64,000 nucleotides of DNA from Bradyrhizobium lablabi (GTDB lineage Bacteria > Pseudomonadota > Alphaproteobacteria > Rhizobiales > Xanthobacteraceae), in contig NZ_JAFCLN010000011.1 of assembly GCF_018129385.1 (NCBI RefSeq), positions 62,001 to 126,000 of the forward strand. Reading direction: 5' to 3'. Each line of letters starts with the position of its first letter. Position 1 is the first letter of the stretch. A program made the translations under genes and the position numbers. Positions 9,130-17,235 of this stretch are shown piece by piece. The notes beneath the pieces were generated by a model. That model was not told where the DNA came from, ran no database searches, and saw only the letters and a program-made list of their open reading frames with translations.

Positions 9130-9237
9130 GGCGGCAATTTAAGATTTCGAAGCTTGCCTCGCCAGCGCGAGGGACGGTCGTGCACACCCCCGCCGGTAAC
9201 ACATCCTTAAGAATGATGAGCGGACGGTAAACCGGGC

Positions 9238-9253
9238 TTAACAAGCCTTTAAC
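9238..9253 (+). promoter_or_regulatory. Candidate CtrA-binding site upstream of the outer-membrane barrel gene
   Basis: TTAA-CAAGCCT-TTAAC matches the full CtrA consensus TTAA-N7-TTAAC without mismatch. It lies 103 bp before the start of the outer-membrane protein gene and 109 bp from the divergent uvrC start, in a short A+T-rich stretch. CtrA is the cell-cycle master regulator of alphaproteobacteria. Motif is directly visible; regulation is inferred. Confidence 0.55.
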
Positions 9254-9355
9254 TTAAAACTCTCGATAAATCCTACGCGAAAAAAATGGAATTCCGTAAC
9301 CATGCCGGGGCTTCCGAACCGGCGGGCACGGCAGTTGCGTGAGTGGAGAGTACCG

Positions 9356-9991
9356 ATGACCAGGTTCGGGGCCAGATGTGTCGGCGCGGCAGTCGCGCTG
9401 CTGTCGGCGGGGTGGACGATGGAGGCCGCGGCGGCGGATTTCAATTACGGTCAGCGCGGGGGCTATACCGCCGTCAATCAGCCGCTCACCTATAGCTGGA
9501 TGGGCCCGTATCTCGGCATCAACGTCGGCTACGCCTGGGGCTCGGTCGACAACAACTGGACCAAGCCGAGCGGCGTCGCCGGCGGCGCGCAGCTTGGCTA
9601 CAATTTCCAGCAGGGGCCGTGGGTGTTCGGTCTCGAAGGCGACATCCAGGCCACCGGCGCCGACGACACCTTTGCGCCCTGGAAATTTTCCAATCCCTGG
9701 TTCGGCACGGTGCGCGGCCGCGGCGGTTATTCCTTCAACAACATCCTGGTCTACGGCACCTTTGGTCTCGCCTTCGGCGAACTGCGCGCCAACACCTTTG
9801 GCCTGACGGAATCCCACACCAATGTCGGCTGGACCGCGGGTCTGGGCGCCGAGGTCGGCTTGACCCGCAACTGGAGCGCCAAGGTCGAATATCTCTATGT
9901 CGATCTGGCCAATAGCAACTTTGCCATCACCGGCATGTCGAACGGATACAGCTTCGGCACGTTCCGCGCCGGCGTGAACTACCGCTTCTGA
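9356..9991 (+). CDS. Outer membrane beta-barrel protein (Omp25/porin-like family)
   Basis: A 211-residue precursor. A signal peptide (cationic start, hydrophobic AAVALLSAGWTMEAAAA) is followed by an eight-strand barrel typical of rhizobial Omp25/Omp31-like proteins: WMGPYLGINVGYAWG, GGAQLGYNFQQGPWVFGLEGDI, TVRGRGGYSFNNILVYGTFG, and a C-terminal strand ending in the aromatic FRAGVNYRF expected for BAM recognition. I chose the ATG at 9356 because GAGTGGAGAG lies just before it; an in-frame ATG at 9302 lacks a ribosome site and would precede the signal peptide with non-signal sequence. An intrinsic terminator follows at 10034. Confidence 0.9.
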   Translation: MTRFGARCVGAAVALLSAGWTMEAAAADFNYGQRGGYTAVNQPLTYSWMGPYLGINVGYAWGSVDNNWTKPSGVAGGAQLGYNFQQGPWVFGLEGDIQATGADDTFAPWKFSNPWFGTVRGRGGYSFNNILVYGTFGLAFGELRANTFGLTESHTNVGWTAGLGAEVGLTRNWSAKVEYLYVDLANSNFAITGMSNGYSFGTFRAGVNYRF

Positions 9992-10033
9992 CGACAGGAA
10001 ACACGCCAACAAGAACACTTGGACGTCTTCACT

Positions 10034-10064
10034 CCCGGCCGCCGCGTGCGGCCGGGATTTTTTT
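10034..10064 (+). terminator. Rho-independent terminator of the outer-membrane protein gene
   Basis: CCCGGCCGC (10034-10042) pairs with GCGGCCGGG (10048-10056) around a 5-nt loop and is followed by ATTTTTTT. It is 43 bp past the stop codon. Confidence 0.92.
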
Positions 10065-10088
10065 GTGCTTGCCGGTGAGCGGGCGTTG

Positions 10089-10304
10089 CTACGAGCCAAC
10101 CACGAGGTTCACCGCCTTGGGCCCCTTGCCCTTCTTGTCCGGTTCGACCTCGAAGGTGATGCGCTGTCCCTCGATGAGATCCTTCAATCCCGCGCGCTCC
10201 ACCGCCGTGATGTGAACGAACACGTCGCGGCCGCCATCATCCGGCTTGATGAAGCCATAGCCGCGCTCACCGTTGAAAAACTTGACTGTCCCTGTCATGG
10301 CCAT
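10089..10304 (-). CDS. CspA-family cold shock protein
   Basis: A 71-residue single cold-shock domain with RNP-1 GYGFIKPD and RNP-2 VFVHITAVE motifs, which bind single-stranded RNA/DNA as an RNA chaperone. Start chosen at MAMTGTVKFF, preceded by GGGGGAGGAT, a strong ribosome site; longer in-frame starts to 10370 would cover the leader. It converges with the outer-membrane gene, which has its own terminator between them. The roughly 260-bp gap on its 5' side leaves room for the long leader seen in cold-inducible csp genes, but I cannot show one. Confidence 0.95.
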   Translation of the reverse strand: MAMTGTVKFFNGERGYGFIKPDDGGRDVFVHITAVERAGLKDLIEGQRITFEVEPDKKGKGPKAVNLVVGS

Positions 10305-10565
10305 CGGGAAATCCTCCCCCGTACTGCTTCGCCGTGACGCGCAAATCGCGCGTTCGACCCGACCGGACATTCACTGCCGGAAAGCATGGCCACCTTGGCG
10401 GGCCGCCCGCAATTTGCGGCGCGCCTGGTTCCTTGTTAGGCCTTGTCACTCCGCCGCAACCATTCGCGGAAGCGGAACGTAAAGCCAGTCCGCCCTGAGC
10501 ATAATACGGTTCCCGGCGAATTGACCATGGCAGAAAACGGATTTTCGGCGTACGCGCCGTCCCGC

Positions 10566-11426
10566 TCAGGGTTTGGGCGTTTCGAGCCGGAAGCGGCCGG
10601 CGCCGCCCTGGCCGAGCGGCTTTTCTAATTCAGGTAGAATTGTCCTCAACTCCGCAGCCAGCTTCCAGGGCGGGTTGACCATCAGCAATCCGGTCGAGAC
10701 CAGGGGGCCGCCGGCCTCTTGCGGGGCGACGGAAAATTCGAGGCGCAGGCATTTTCCGGCGGGTTTTGCCCTTTCCGCGACCTCGGCGACATAGCGGGCG
10801 AGGGTGTCGCTGGCGCGCCGACTCTTCACGGGATACCAGAGCAAATAGCCGCCGGTGGGCCATTTGGCGAAGGCCGCCGCAAAACCGTCGGCCATCCGCT
10901 CGAACTCGTCCTTTGCCTCGAACGGCGGATCGATCAGCACAAGGCCGCGCCGTTCGTTCGGCGGCACGAAAGCCGGCAGCGCGGTCCAGCCGTCGAGATC
11001 GACGACGCGGGCCTGGGCATCGCGGCGCAGTGCGTCGATCAGGCGTTTGCGCGCGCCGGGCTCGATCTCGCAGGCCGTCAGGCGGTCCTGCGGCCGCAGC
11101 ATCGCACGCGCGATCAGCGGCGAGCCCGGATAGGCGGCAAGCTCGGCTTTCTGATTGAAGGCCCTGACGATATCCAGGTAAGGCCCGACCAGCGGCTGGG
11201 CGCTTTCCGAAAAGCGCGTCTGCATCAGCCGTGCGATGCCGGTCAGCCACTCGCCGCTGCGGCGCGCCTCCTCGCCGGAGAGATCATAGATTCCGGCGCC
11301 GGCATGGGTGTCGATGACGCGGAAGGCGGCCGGCTTTTCCTGTAGATGCGTGAGGATGCGCACCAGCACGATGTGCTTGATGACGTCGGCAAAGCCGCCG
11401 GCGTGGAAGGCGTGACGGTAGTTCAT
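10566..11426 (-). CDS. rlmJ: 23S rRNA (adenine(2030)-N6)-methyltransferase RlmJ
   Basis: A 286-residue SAM-dependent enzyme. It has the RlmJ N-terminus MNYRHAFHAGGFADVIKH, VIDTHAGAGIYDLSG as the SAM motif, and the N6-adenine catalytic motif DPPF in LVLIDPPFEAKDE. It modifies A2030 of 23S rRNA. It is transcribed alone; a palindromic repeat sits just upstream of its start. Length matches the family (about 280). Confidence 0.95.
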   Translation of the reverse strand: MNYRHAFHAGGFADVIKHIVLVRILTHLQEKPAAFRVIDTHAGAGIYDLSGEEARRSGEWLTGIARLMQTRFSESAQPLVGPYLDIVRAFNQKAELAAYPGSPLIARAMLRPQDRLTACEIEPGARKRLIDALRRDAQARVVDLDGWTALPAFVPPNERRGLVLIDPPFEAKDEFERMADGFAAAFAKWPTGGYLLWYPVKSRRASDTLARYVAEVAERAKPAGKCLRLEFSVAPQEAGGPLVSTGLLMVNPPWKLAAELRTILPELEKPLGQGGAGRFRLETPKP

Positions 11427-11442
11427 GGGAGAGGGGTTACCA

Positions 11443-11527
11443 CGTCATTGCGAGCGTAGCGAAGCAATCCATTGAGTGTCAAAACGGCGGTATGGATTGC
11501 TTCGTCGCTTCGCTCCTCGCAATGACG
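11443..11527. repeat. Palindromic repeat, CGTCATTGCGAGCG family, copy 1
   Basis: CGTCATTGCGAGCGTAGCG...CGCTCCTCGCAATGACG: outer arms of roughly 30 bp including AAGCAATCCAT / ATGGATTGCTT. Related copies lie at 13929-14013, 31322-31409 and 35769-35858. It is a non-coding dispersed element of about 85 bp between rlmJ and the RNase T2 gene. Confidence 0.85.
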
Positions 11528-11543
11528 GCGGAAAGAGCAGTTC

Positions 11544-12233
11544 TTACCCGCCGCGCACCGGCGGCATCAGCACCTGGTCGCGGCGACAGGTGCGGCGGTC
11601 GATTTCCTCGCAGGCACGGAATTGCAGGTCCTTGTTCATGCAGATGCGCACTTCGCTGAGGCGCTTGCTGTCGCAGGTAGTGGAGATGGCGGAGGCGCTC
11701 AGGCCCGGATTGACCTTGATGAAGGCGGCCTCCAGCTCTTCCGGCGCGATCAGCTTCGGCTTCGACAGTTCGAGAAATTCGTCGGGAATTTTGACCGCCG
11801 CGCGCGCCTTGCGGATCATTTCGAAATAGGCGCGGGTGCCGAGCCCCGAGCAGGTCCCGTGCTTGTCCCACTCGTTGTAGATCAGCCCCGGCGCCGGCAT
11901 CAGGTCGAGCATCGAGATCATGATGCCGCGCTCCAGCCGCGGCGAGGGCCGCCTGCAATATTCGGGAAAGCCGCGATCGTATTGCGGCCACAGGCCGTGC
12001 ACCACGAAGGAGAACGGCCGCTCGCTGCATTGGGCCTGCGAGCGATGGGCGTTGCCGCGCTCCTCAGCGGCGGCACAGAAGGACGGCGACCAGGACAGCG
12101 CCAGCACGTAGAAGTCGAACTCGCCGGGCGCGTTTTGCCGCCGGTCCTGTGCCCCGGCCGTGCCAAGCAGGCCGAGCAGCACCGCCAGCGAAACCAGGAC
12201 CCGCGAAATCAGCACCGACAGGGAATGAAACAT
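11544..12233 (-). CDS. Secreted ribonuclease T2 family protein
   Basis: A 229-residue precursor with a signal peptide (VLISRVLVSLAVLLGLLGTAGA). Both catalytic signatures of T2 RNases are present: CAS-1 FSFVVHGLWPQY and CAS-2 NEWDKHGTCSG, giving the two catalytic histidines, plus several cysteines for disulfides. It should hydrolyse RNA to 3'-nucleotides through 2',3'-cyclic intermediates in the periplasm or outside. Start taken at MFHSLSVL, preceded by GAGAGGGG; an ATG 63 bases upstream would place unrelated residues before the signal peptide. Confidence 0.93.
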   Translation of the reverse strand: MFHSLSVLISRVLVSLAVLLGLLGTAGAQDRRQNAPGEFDFYVLALSWSPSFCAAAEERGNAHRSQAQCSERPFSFVVHGLWPQYDRGFPEYCRRPSPRLERGIMISMLDLMPAPGLIYNEWDKHGTCSGLGTRAYFEMIRKARAAVKIPDEFLELSKPKLIAPEELEAAFIKVNPGLSASAISTTCDSKRLSEVRICMNKDLQFRACEEIDRRTCRRDQVLMPPVRGG

Positions 12234-12335
12234 GACGCCGCCCCTCTCACCAGACGGCCGGGAGCCTAGCAGGGAAAAGGAACATTTCAAGAACAAAATG
12301 GCGGGAGCTGTCAGCCGCCCCTAGGGCACGGCAGA

Positions 12336-12803
12336 TCAGGGCCGGGCGGCTTTGCAGTTGGGATTGTAGGCCCAGTTGCGGTCCAGGCCGGTGACGCACC
12401 ATTCGACGCCCTGGCCGAAGCCGGCAAAGCCGCCATCCTCGATGATCGAGTAGTGCACCTGGCGCATCTTGCCGTCGCTCAGCATCACGTCGCCCGAGCA
12501 GAAGCGGCGCGGGATGTTGTCCGACTGCCACGGCCGGAAGGCCGTTTCATGAATCCGGCCATAGCCGGTGATCACCAGCGGCGAATTCCAGAATTTGCTT
12601 TCCTTTTCCTGGAACTGCGAGGCGATGGTCGGCAGCGCGCGCTCGCATTCGGCAACCGCGCCGTCATAACGCGGGCCGGACAGCCAGAAATTCAGCTCCA
12701 GCGGATTGGCAGCCTGCGCCCCGCCGGATGCAGACAGCACAAAAACGAGGCCCAGCGCCGCGCCGAGGCCGGCTTTTCTGACGTTCTTGAACAGGTCGCG
12801 CAT
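12336..12803 (-). CDS. Secreted hypothetical protein with conserved cysteines
   Basis: A 155-residue protein with a signal peptide (AGLGAALGLVFVLSASGGAQA) and a mature region rich in Trp/Tyr with four cysteines (AECERA, RRFCSGD, EWCVTG, NPNCKA), probably two periplasmic disulfides. I do not recognise the family. Start: MRDLFKN at 12803 is preferred, as GCGGA precedes it; two ATGs up to 18 bases upstream remain possible. It lies about 100 bp upstream of the RNase T2 gene on the same strand and may be co-transcribed. Confidence 0.75.
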   Translation of the reverse strand: MRDLFKNVRKAGLGAALGLVFVLSASGGAQAANPLELNFWLSGPRYDGAVAECERALPTIASQFQEKESKFWNSPLVITGYGRIHETAFRPWQSDNIPRRFCSGDVMLSDGKMRQVHYSIIEDGGFAGFGQGVEWCVTGLDRNWAYNPNCKAARP

Positions 12804-12969
12804 GGGAATCCGCCGCATCATTCAGAGTGTGGAACGGTGCCGCGAAGGGCTGACAAGGTCAAGTGCAGCGCGGCAACACTTGCCGAGAATTCAGCGGCTT
12901 AGGGCCCGCGCGCGCTTTTCACTTCCGGCGATGCCCTCTAAGGTGCGGGAGCGTGAAATGGAGTCGGCG

Positions 12970-13263
12970 ATGCGGAAAATTTTGGCGGCGAGCCTCTTGA
13001 TGGGCGGAATGCTGGCGGCAATGCCGGCGCAGGCCTTCTTCGATTGGGTGCCGCCGTTCAAGGGCAATGATACCGGCGGCATCATTGCCTTCAGCCTGGC
13101 GCAGCAGGCCGACGCCCGCCAGCTCGCGGTCGACCACTGCGCCCGCTACGGCAAGGTGGTGAAATTCCTCGGCGTCGATGCGCAGCCGGGCGGCTACATT
13201 TCCTTTGCCTGCCGCTGGGTGCCTTATGGCGCCGCAGAGCGGCCGCTGTCCGTTCGCTACTAG
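12970..13263 (+). CDS. Small secreted hypothetical protein
   Basis: A 97-residue protein with signal peptide MRKILAASLLMGGMLAAMPAQA and a short mature domain (FFDWVPPFKGNDTGGIIAFS; ARQLAVDHCARYGKVVKFL; two cysteines). Not recognised beyond being typical of Bradyrhizobium small exported proteins. The ATG at 12970 has GGAG 8 bases upstream; an in-frame ATG at 12958 also has GGGAG. It is followed by another exported protein gene 42 bp downstream. Confidence 0.75.
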   Translation: MRKILAASLLMGGMLAAMPAQAFFDWVPPFKGNDTGGIIAFSLAQQADARQLAVDHCARYGKVVKFLGVDAQPGGYISFACRWVPYGAAERPLSVRY

Positions 13264-13305
13264 GCCGCGGTTTCTCCTCATCTGATGTCCAGACTGGAGC
13301 GCAGC

Positions 13306-13848
13306 ATGACGCGGCAGCTTGGTTGCATTCGGTCTCTGGTCTGTCTTTTCGCGCTGTGGCCCGTCGTGGCGGCCGCCGCGGTGGAATTGCCGATCCGCAA
13401 AGCCGGCCTGTGGGAAATGAAGGTGCAGCGCGCCGGCTCGTCCGGGCCGGAGATGACGATGCAGCAATGCACCGACGCCACCACCGATCGGCAGATGAGC
13501 ACTTCGCTGTCGCCGTCGAAGGACATCTGCTCGAAGCAGGACGTGCAGAAAACCGCGACCGGCTATGTCACCGATTCCGTTTGCGGGGTTGCCGGCATGA
13601 CCATCACCTCGCACGCCGAGATCACCGGCGATTTCAATTCCGCCTACACCGTGAAATCGACCTCGCACAGCGAACGCGGCCCAAGCGGCGCGCCGCGCGA
13701 TGCCGCCACCACGATCGAGGCGAAATGGCTGGGCGCCTGCAAGGCCGACCAGAAGCCCGGCGACATCGTGATGCCCGGCGGCATGAAGATGAACATCCTG
13801 GACCTCGAAAAGATGAAGTCCATGCTGCCGAAGCCGCCGGCGAAGTAG
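13306..13848 (+). CDS. DUF3617 domain-containing exported protein
   Basis: A 180-residue exported protein with hydrophobic signal (SLVCLFALWPVVAAAA) and the DUF3617 pattern: RKAGLWEMKVQ near the N-terminus, a central CSKQDVQKTATGYVTDSVC with paired cysteines, then a beta-rich stretch and ending WLGACKADQKPGDIVMPGG. Function of the family is unknown. The ATG at 13306 has GGAG 8 bases before; an ATG at 13285 is possible. Confidence 0.85.
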   Translation: MTRQLGCIRSLVCLFALWPVVAAAAVELPIRKAGLWEMKVQRAGSSGPEMTMQQCTDATTDRQMSTSLSPSKDICSKQDVQKTATGYVTDSVCGVAGMTITSHAEITGDFNSAYTVKSTSHSERGPSGAPRDAATTIEAKWLGACKADQKPGDIVMPGGMKMNILDLEKMKSMLPKPPAK

Positions 13849-13880
13849 CGCTCGTTTTTTGAGGTTGCATTCTGGGCCTC

Positions 13881-14090
13881 GTGGTTCGAGATCCGTGGCA
13901 TTGCCGCGCTCCTCACCATGAGAGACCTCGTCATTGCGAGCGAAGCGAAGCAATCCAGCTTCCTTTGCCGCAGCAAGCTGGATTGCTTCGTCGCTTTGCT
14001 CCTCGCAATGACGGCTTGGGACGAGCATCGCCACAACCTCCAGACCTCATCCTGAGGAGCACGCGCAAGCGTGCGTCTCGAAGGATGGGC
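13881..14090. repeat. Composite repeat: MITE-type modules split by a CGTCATTGCGAG element (copy 2)
   Basis: The left piece (13881-13922, GTGGTTCGAGATCC...CTCACCATGAGAG) and the right piece (14043-14090, GACCTCATCCTGAGGAGC...CTCGAAGGATGGG) are the two halves found adjacent in the MITE-like elements at 2828 and 18546. Between them, at 13929-14013, is a complete copy of the CGTCATTGCGAGCGAAGCG palindrome family. This looks like insertion of one repeat type into another. The terminal inverted repeats of the MITE are not retained here. Confidence 0.75.
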
Positions 14091-14121
14091 CACATACTCA
14101 GTCGCAGTGCCGTTGGATGCT

Positions 14122-15510
14122 CTACACCGGCACCCTTACACTCGCCCGCAATCCCCCCATCGGGCTGTCGCTGAGCGTGATGTCGCCGCCGTGGGAGCGG
14201 GCGATGTCGCGGGCGATGGCAAGGCCGAGGCCGGTGCCGCCTTCGTCCTGGTTGCGGGCGTCATCAAGTCGCAGGAACGGCTTGAACACTTCTTCGCGCA
14301 TCCCGGGCGGAATGCCGGGGCCGTCGTCGTCGACCGTCACGGTGAGGTAGCGGTGGTCGCGATGGCCCGTGATGGCAATTGCGTTGGCGTGCCGCGCGGC
14401 ATTGGAGACGAGGTTGGCAAGGCAGCGCTTGAACGAGGCCGGCTTTACCGTGACCACGGGCAGTCCGTGGAAAGCGACGGTTGCCTTGTGGCCGTGACGT
14501 TCGGCATCGCCACGCAATTCCTCCAGCGCCGCCGACATGTCGGTGGGCTGCGCGTTCTCGCCGGAATCGCCGCGCGCAAAAGCCAGATAAGCCTCCAGCA
14601 TCGCCGACATCTCGTCGACGTCCTTGCGCATGGCGTCGACTTCCGGGCTGTCGCCGATCAGCGCGAGCTCGAGCTTGAAGCGGGTGAGGATGGTGCGCAG
14701 ATCGTGCGAGACGCCGGCCAGCATCGCAGTGCGCTGCTCGATCGAACGCTCGATACGCGCTTTCATCTCGAGGAACGCATGCGCGGCGCGGCGGACCTCG
14801 CGCGCGCCGCGCGGCCGGAAGTTCGGCACCTCGCGGCCCTTGCCAAAGCTTTCTGCGGCATCCGCCAGCCGCAGGATCGGCCGGATCTGGTTGCGCAAAA
14901 ACAGCACCGCGACGATCAGCAGGATCGACGACGTGCCGAGCATCCAGAACAGAAAGATTTCCGAGTTGGAGGCGTAGGCCGAACTGCGCTCCGCGAACAC
15001 ACGCATCACGGCGTCATCGAGCTGGATGCGGATTTCGACGAGGTTGGAGCGGCCGACCGTGTCGATCCAGAAGGGACGCGCGATCTGCCGGCCGAGCTGC
15101 ACCGACAGCGTCTGGTCGAGCAGCGAGAAGAACGGCTTTGGGCCCGGCTGCGGCATGTCGCCGGGCGGCAGGAAATCCACCACGAGGCCAAGCCGCTGCT
15201 GCGCGATGCGGCGGAGCAAGGCGCGGTCCTTGTCCTGCGGATAGCCCTTGTAGACGTCGATCAGGCCGGCGATGTCGCGCACCACGGCGGTGGAGAGGCG
15301 CCGCGTCACCGTGTTCCAGTGCCGCTCCATGAACACGAACGCCACCACCGACTGGAGGATCACCATCGGCACGATCATGATCAGCAGCGCGCGGGCATAG
15401 AGGCCGGTCGGCATCCAGCTCTTGAACGTGTTGTTCATCCGGCCGTTGACTCGCGAGACGCGCTGCGAGGCGTTGCGGATCAGCGTGAGGCCGGTGTCGA
15501 GCGTGCTCAT
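14122..15510 (-). CDS. Membrane sensor histidine kinase, EnvZ-like
   Basis: A 462-residue two-TM kinase. TM1 is around residues 38-58 (ARALLIMIVPMVILQSVVAF), a periplasmic sensor of about 120 residues follows, then TM2 (FLFWMLGTSSILLIVAVLFL), a HAMP linker, the phospho-acceptor helix AGVSHDLRTILTRFKLEL and an HATPase domain with DDDGPGIPPG and GGTGLGLAIARDI. The H-box has Ile where EnvZ has Pro (SHDLRTI rather than SHDLRTP). It lies 12 bp downstream of its response regulator, forming a pair. The input signal is unknown. Confidence 0.93.
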   Translation of the reverse strand: MSTLDTGLTLIRNASQRVSRVNGRMNNTFKSWMPTGLYARALLIMIVPMVILQSVVAFVFMERHWNTVTRRLSTAVVRDIAGLIDVYKGYPQDKDRALLRRIAQQRLGLVVDFLPPGDMPQPGPKPFFSLLDQTLSVQLGRQIARPFWIDTVGRSNLVEIRIQLDDAVMRVFAERSSAYASNSEIFLFWMLGTSSILLIVAVLFLRNQIRPILRLADAAESFGKGREVPNFRPRGAREVRRAAHAFLEMKARIERSIEQRTAMLAGVSHDLRTILTRFKLELALIGDSPEVDAMRKDVDEMSAMLEAYLAFARGDSGENAQPTDMSAALEELRGDAERHGHKATVAFHGLPVVTVKPASFKRCLANLVSNAARHANAIAITGHRDHRYLTVTVDDDGPGIPPGMREEVFKPFLRLDDARNQDEGGTGLGLAIARDIARSHGGDITLSDSPMGGLRASVRVPV

Positions 15511-15522
15511 GAAAAGCCGGCC

Positions 15523-16269
15523 TTAGGGAGCTGCGACCAGGCGGTAGCCGATGCCGCGCACCGCCTGGAGGAACAGCGGATTGGCGGGATCCTTTTCGAT
15601 CTTGCGCCGCAGGCGGTTGATCTGCACGTCGACGGCGCGCTCGTTGACGGTGCCGCCGCCGGTCAGCGCGCCGCGCGGCACGGTCTCGCCGGGACTTGCA
15701 GCCAGAATGCGCAGCATCTCGCGCTCGCGGTCGGTGAGATGGATGATCTCCTCGCCCTCGCGCAATTCGCCGCGCTCGATGTGGAAGATGTAAGGCCCGA
15801 ACGCGATCTGCTCCATCACCTCCACCGGCGGCGGCGCGGTGCGCTTGAGAATGTTGCCGATGCGCAGCACGAGCTCGCGCGGCTCGAACGGTTTTGCGAC
15901 GTAGTCGTCGGCGCCGATCTGGAGGCCCTCGATGCGGGCCTCCGCCTCATGGCGCGCCGTCAGCATGATGATCGGCACATTGGAGGATTTGCGGATGAAG
16001 CGCGCGAGGTCGAAGCCGGTCTCGCCGGGCATCATGACGTCGAGGATCAGCAGATCGAAATGCAGTCCCAGCAGTTTGGCGCGTGCATCGCTGGCGCTCA
16101 TCGCAGTGGTGACGCGATAGCCTTCCCCGGTCAGGAAGCGCTGGAGAAGATCGCGGATGCGGCGGTCGTCGTCGACCAAAAGGATATGCGGTGCGTCGTC
16201 GGCCGGCTGCGCCGGCGCGCGGGAGATCGTGGCCGCGCTGGTTGCTGCGCCAGGAGTTCCTTGGGTCAC
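15523..16269 (-). CDS. OmpR/PhoB-family response regulator
   Basis: A 248-residue regulator. The receiver domain has the acidic pocket LLVDDDRRIRDLL, the phospho-acceptor Asp in LLILDVMMPGETG, and the conserved Lys in DDYVAKPF. The C-terminal winged helix contains LTDREREMLRILAASPGE, the recognition helix NERAVDVQINRLRRKI and VRGIGYRL. I chose the GTG at 16269, preceded by GGAAGGGA; the frame continues upstream through a palindromic repeat but lacks family-like sequence there. Partner of the kinase at 14122-15510. Confidence 0.94.
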   Translation of the reverse strand: MTQGTPGAATSAATISRAPAQPADDAPHILLVDDDRRIRDLLQRFLTGEGYRVTTAMSASDARAKLLGLHFDLLILDVMMPGETGFDLARFIRKSSNVPIIMLTARHEAEARIEGLQIGADDYVAKPFEPRELVLRIGNILKRTAPPPVEVMEQIAFGPYIFHIERGELREGEEIIHLTDREREMLRILAASPGETVPRGALTGGGTVNERAVDVQINRLRRKIEKDPANPLFLQAVRGIGYRLVAAP

Positions 16270-16286
16270 TCGTTCGTCCCTTCCTG

Positions 16287-16335
16287 GAGCATGATCCGGA
16301 AAAGTGGGTCCCGGTTTTCCGAAAAGATCATGCTC
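16287..16335. repeat. Dispersed palindromic repeat, GCATGATCC family
   Basis: GAGCATGATCCGGAAAAGTGG...TTTTCCGAAAAGATCATGCTC, between the response regulator start and the MarR gene stop. Same family as 4600-4647. Confidence 0.75.
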
Positions 16336-16373
16336 AAACAAAACGATAGAGCGGGATGACGATTCGAAGAAAG

Positions 16374-16928
16374 TCATCCCGCCCGTGCGCCCGTGCCGGC
16401 CGCAAAGATCGTCTCCAGCACCTTGTCGGGATCGTCGCGGTCGATCATCGCGCGCAGGAACTGGCGCACGGTTTCGGTGCCGGCCGGGCCGATATCGGCG
16501 ATGGCGCGATTGATGCGGTCGGTCTGGAGCCCGGCGAGTTTTGCCACCAGCGCCTCACCCTTGGGCGTGGCATAAAGCAGGCGCTGCCGCCGGTCGTTGT
16601 TGCCGGTCTTCTGCACGATGTAGCCTTCGTCGAGCAATTGCTTGAGCACGCGCCCGAGCGACTGCTTGGTGATGCGCAGGACGTCGAGCAAATCCGCGAC
16701 CTTCAGGCCGGGATAGCGGTGGACGAAATGCAGCACCCGGTGATGCGCGCGGCCGAACCCGAAGGCCTCCAGCTCATGATCGGCATCGCCGACAAAGTCC
16801 CGGTAGGCAAAGAACAGCAGCTCGATGATGTCCCAGCGCAAATCGCCGCCGCGCGGCGTCGCGGGCGCAGCCTCGGTTGCCCTCGAATCACCTTCTGCTG
16901 AAGGCCTTGAGAAATTTATGTCAGCCAT
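16374..16928 (-). CDS. MarR family transcriptional regulator
   Basis: A 184-residue winged-helix regulator. The DNA-binding core is LKVADLLDVLRITKQSLGRVLKQLLDEGYIVQKTGNNDRRQRLLYATPKGEAL split over helix-turn-helix and wing (DRRQR). Start placed at MADINFS (16928); an upstream in-frame ATG at 16970 would overlap the putative operator. It is transcribed divergently from ilvE, so it may control ilvE as well as itself. Effector unknown. Confidence 0.9.
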   Translation of the reverse strand: MADINFSRPSAEGDSRATEAAPATPRGGDLRWDIIELLFFAYRDFVGDADHELEAFGFGRAHHRVLHFVHRYPGLKVADLLDVLRITKQSLGRVLKQLLDEGYIVQKTGNNDRRQRLLYATPKGEALVAKLAGLQTDRINRAIADIGPAGTETVRQFLRAMIDRDDPDKVLETIFAAGTGARAG

Positions 16929-17235
16929 ATTGACATATCTTGGGTTCAATGTTACAAAACTGCCAGCCACGGCGAAACATTAGATCGTTTTGCCTGCGGC
17001 AAAGCATGAAACGGCCTGAGACAGCCAGCGATGGCGATAAGGGCCGCCAATGGTCTACCGTGAGATTGTCGAGCGGCATTTCGGCAAACATACTGGACTT
17101 CGCCATCCCGCAAAAGCATGTCCTCGTGACTTGCCACTGTGGTAACCCGCCGCAAGACGGGCGGGGCGAGGCCCCAGGCCAACCAACAAGCGCCGCGGCG
17201 CGGGCGCGTTTTTCGCGCCGATCCGGGAGAGAGCC
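16929..17235. promoter_or_regulatory. Divergent promoter region between marR-type gene and ilvE
   Basis: About 307 bp. The A+T-rich segment next to the MarR start (CATATTGACATATCTTGG at 16926-16943) contains ATAT-N4-ATAT symmetry and is a plausible operator. Nearer ilvE, the leader contains the self-complementary GCGCCGCGGCGC and a GC-rich stretch ending in GTTTTT. No defined attenuator can be drawn. Confidence 0.35.

Noticed and set aside
10526..10628. Small plus-strand frame starting MAENGFSAYAPSR near the rlmJ end
   Set aside because: It runs into the 3' end of rlmJ on the other strand, has no ribosome site and no second half that looks like protein.
14071..16359. 762-codon plus-strand frame over the kinase/response regulator pair
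   Set aside because: Antisense shadow; composition is Arg/His/Glu-rich with no domain, and both minus-strand genes are unmistakable.
17050..17145. A 32-codon frame upstream of ilvE as a possible leader peptide for attenuation
   Set aside because: It lacks runs of Leu, Ile or Val codons, has no clear ribosome site, and no terminator/antiterminator pair can be drawn after it.
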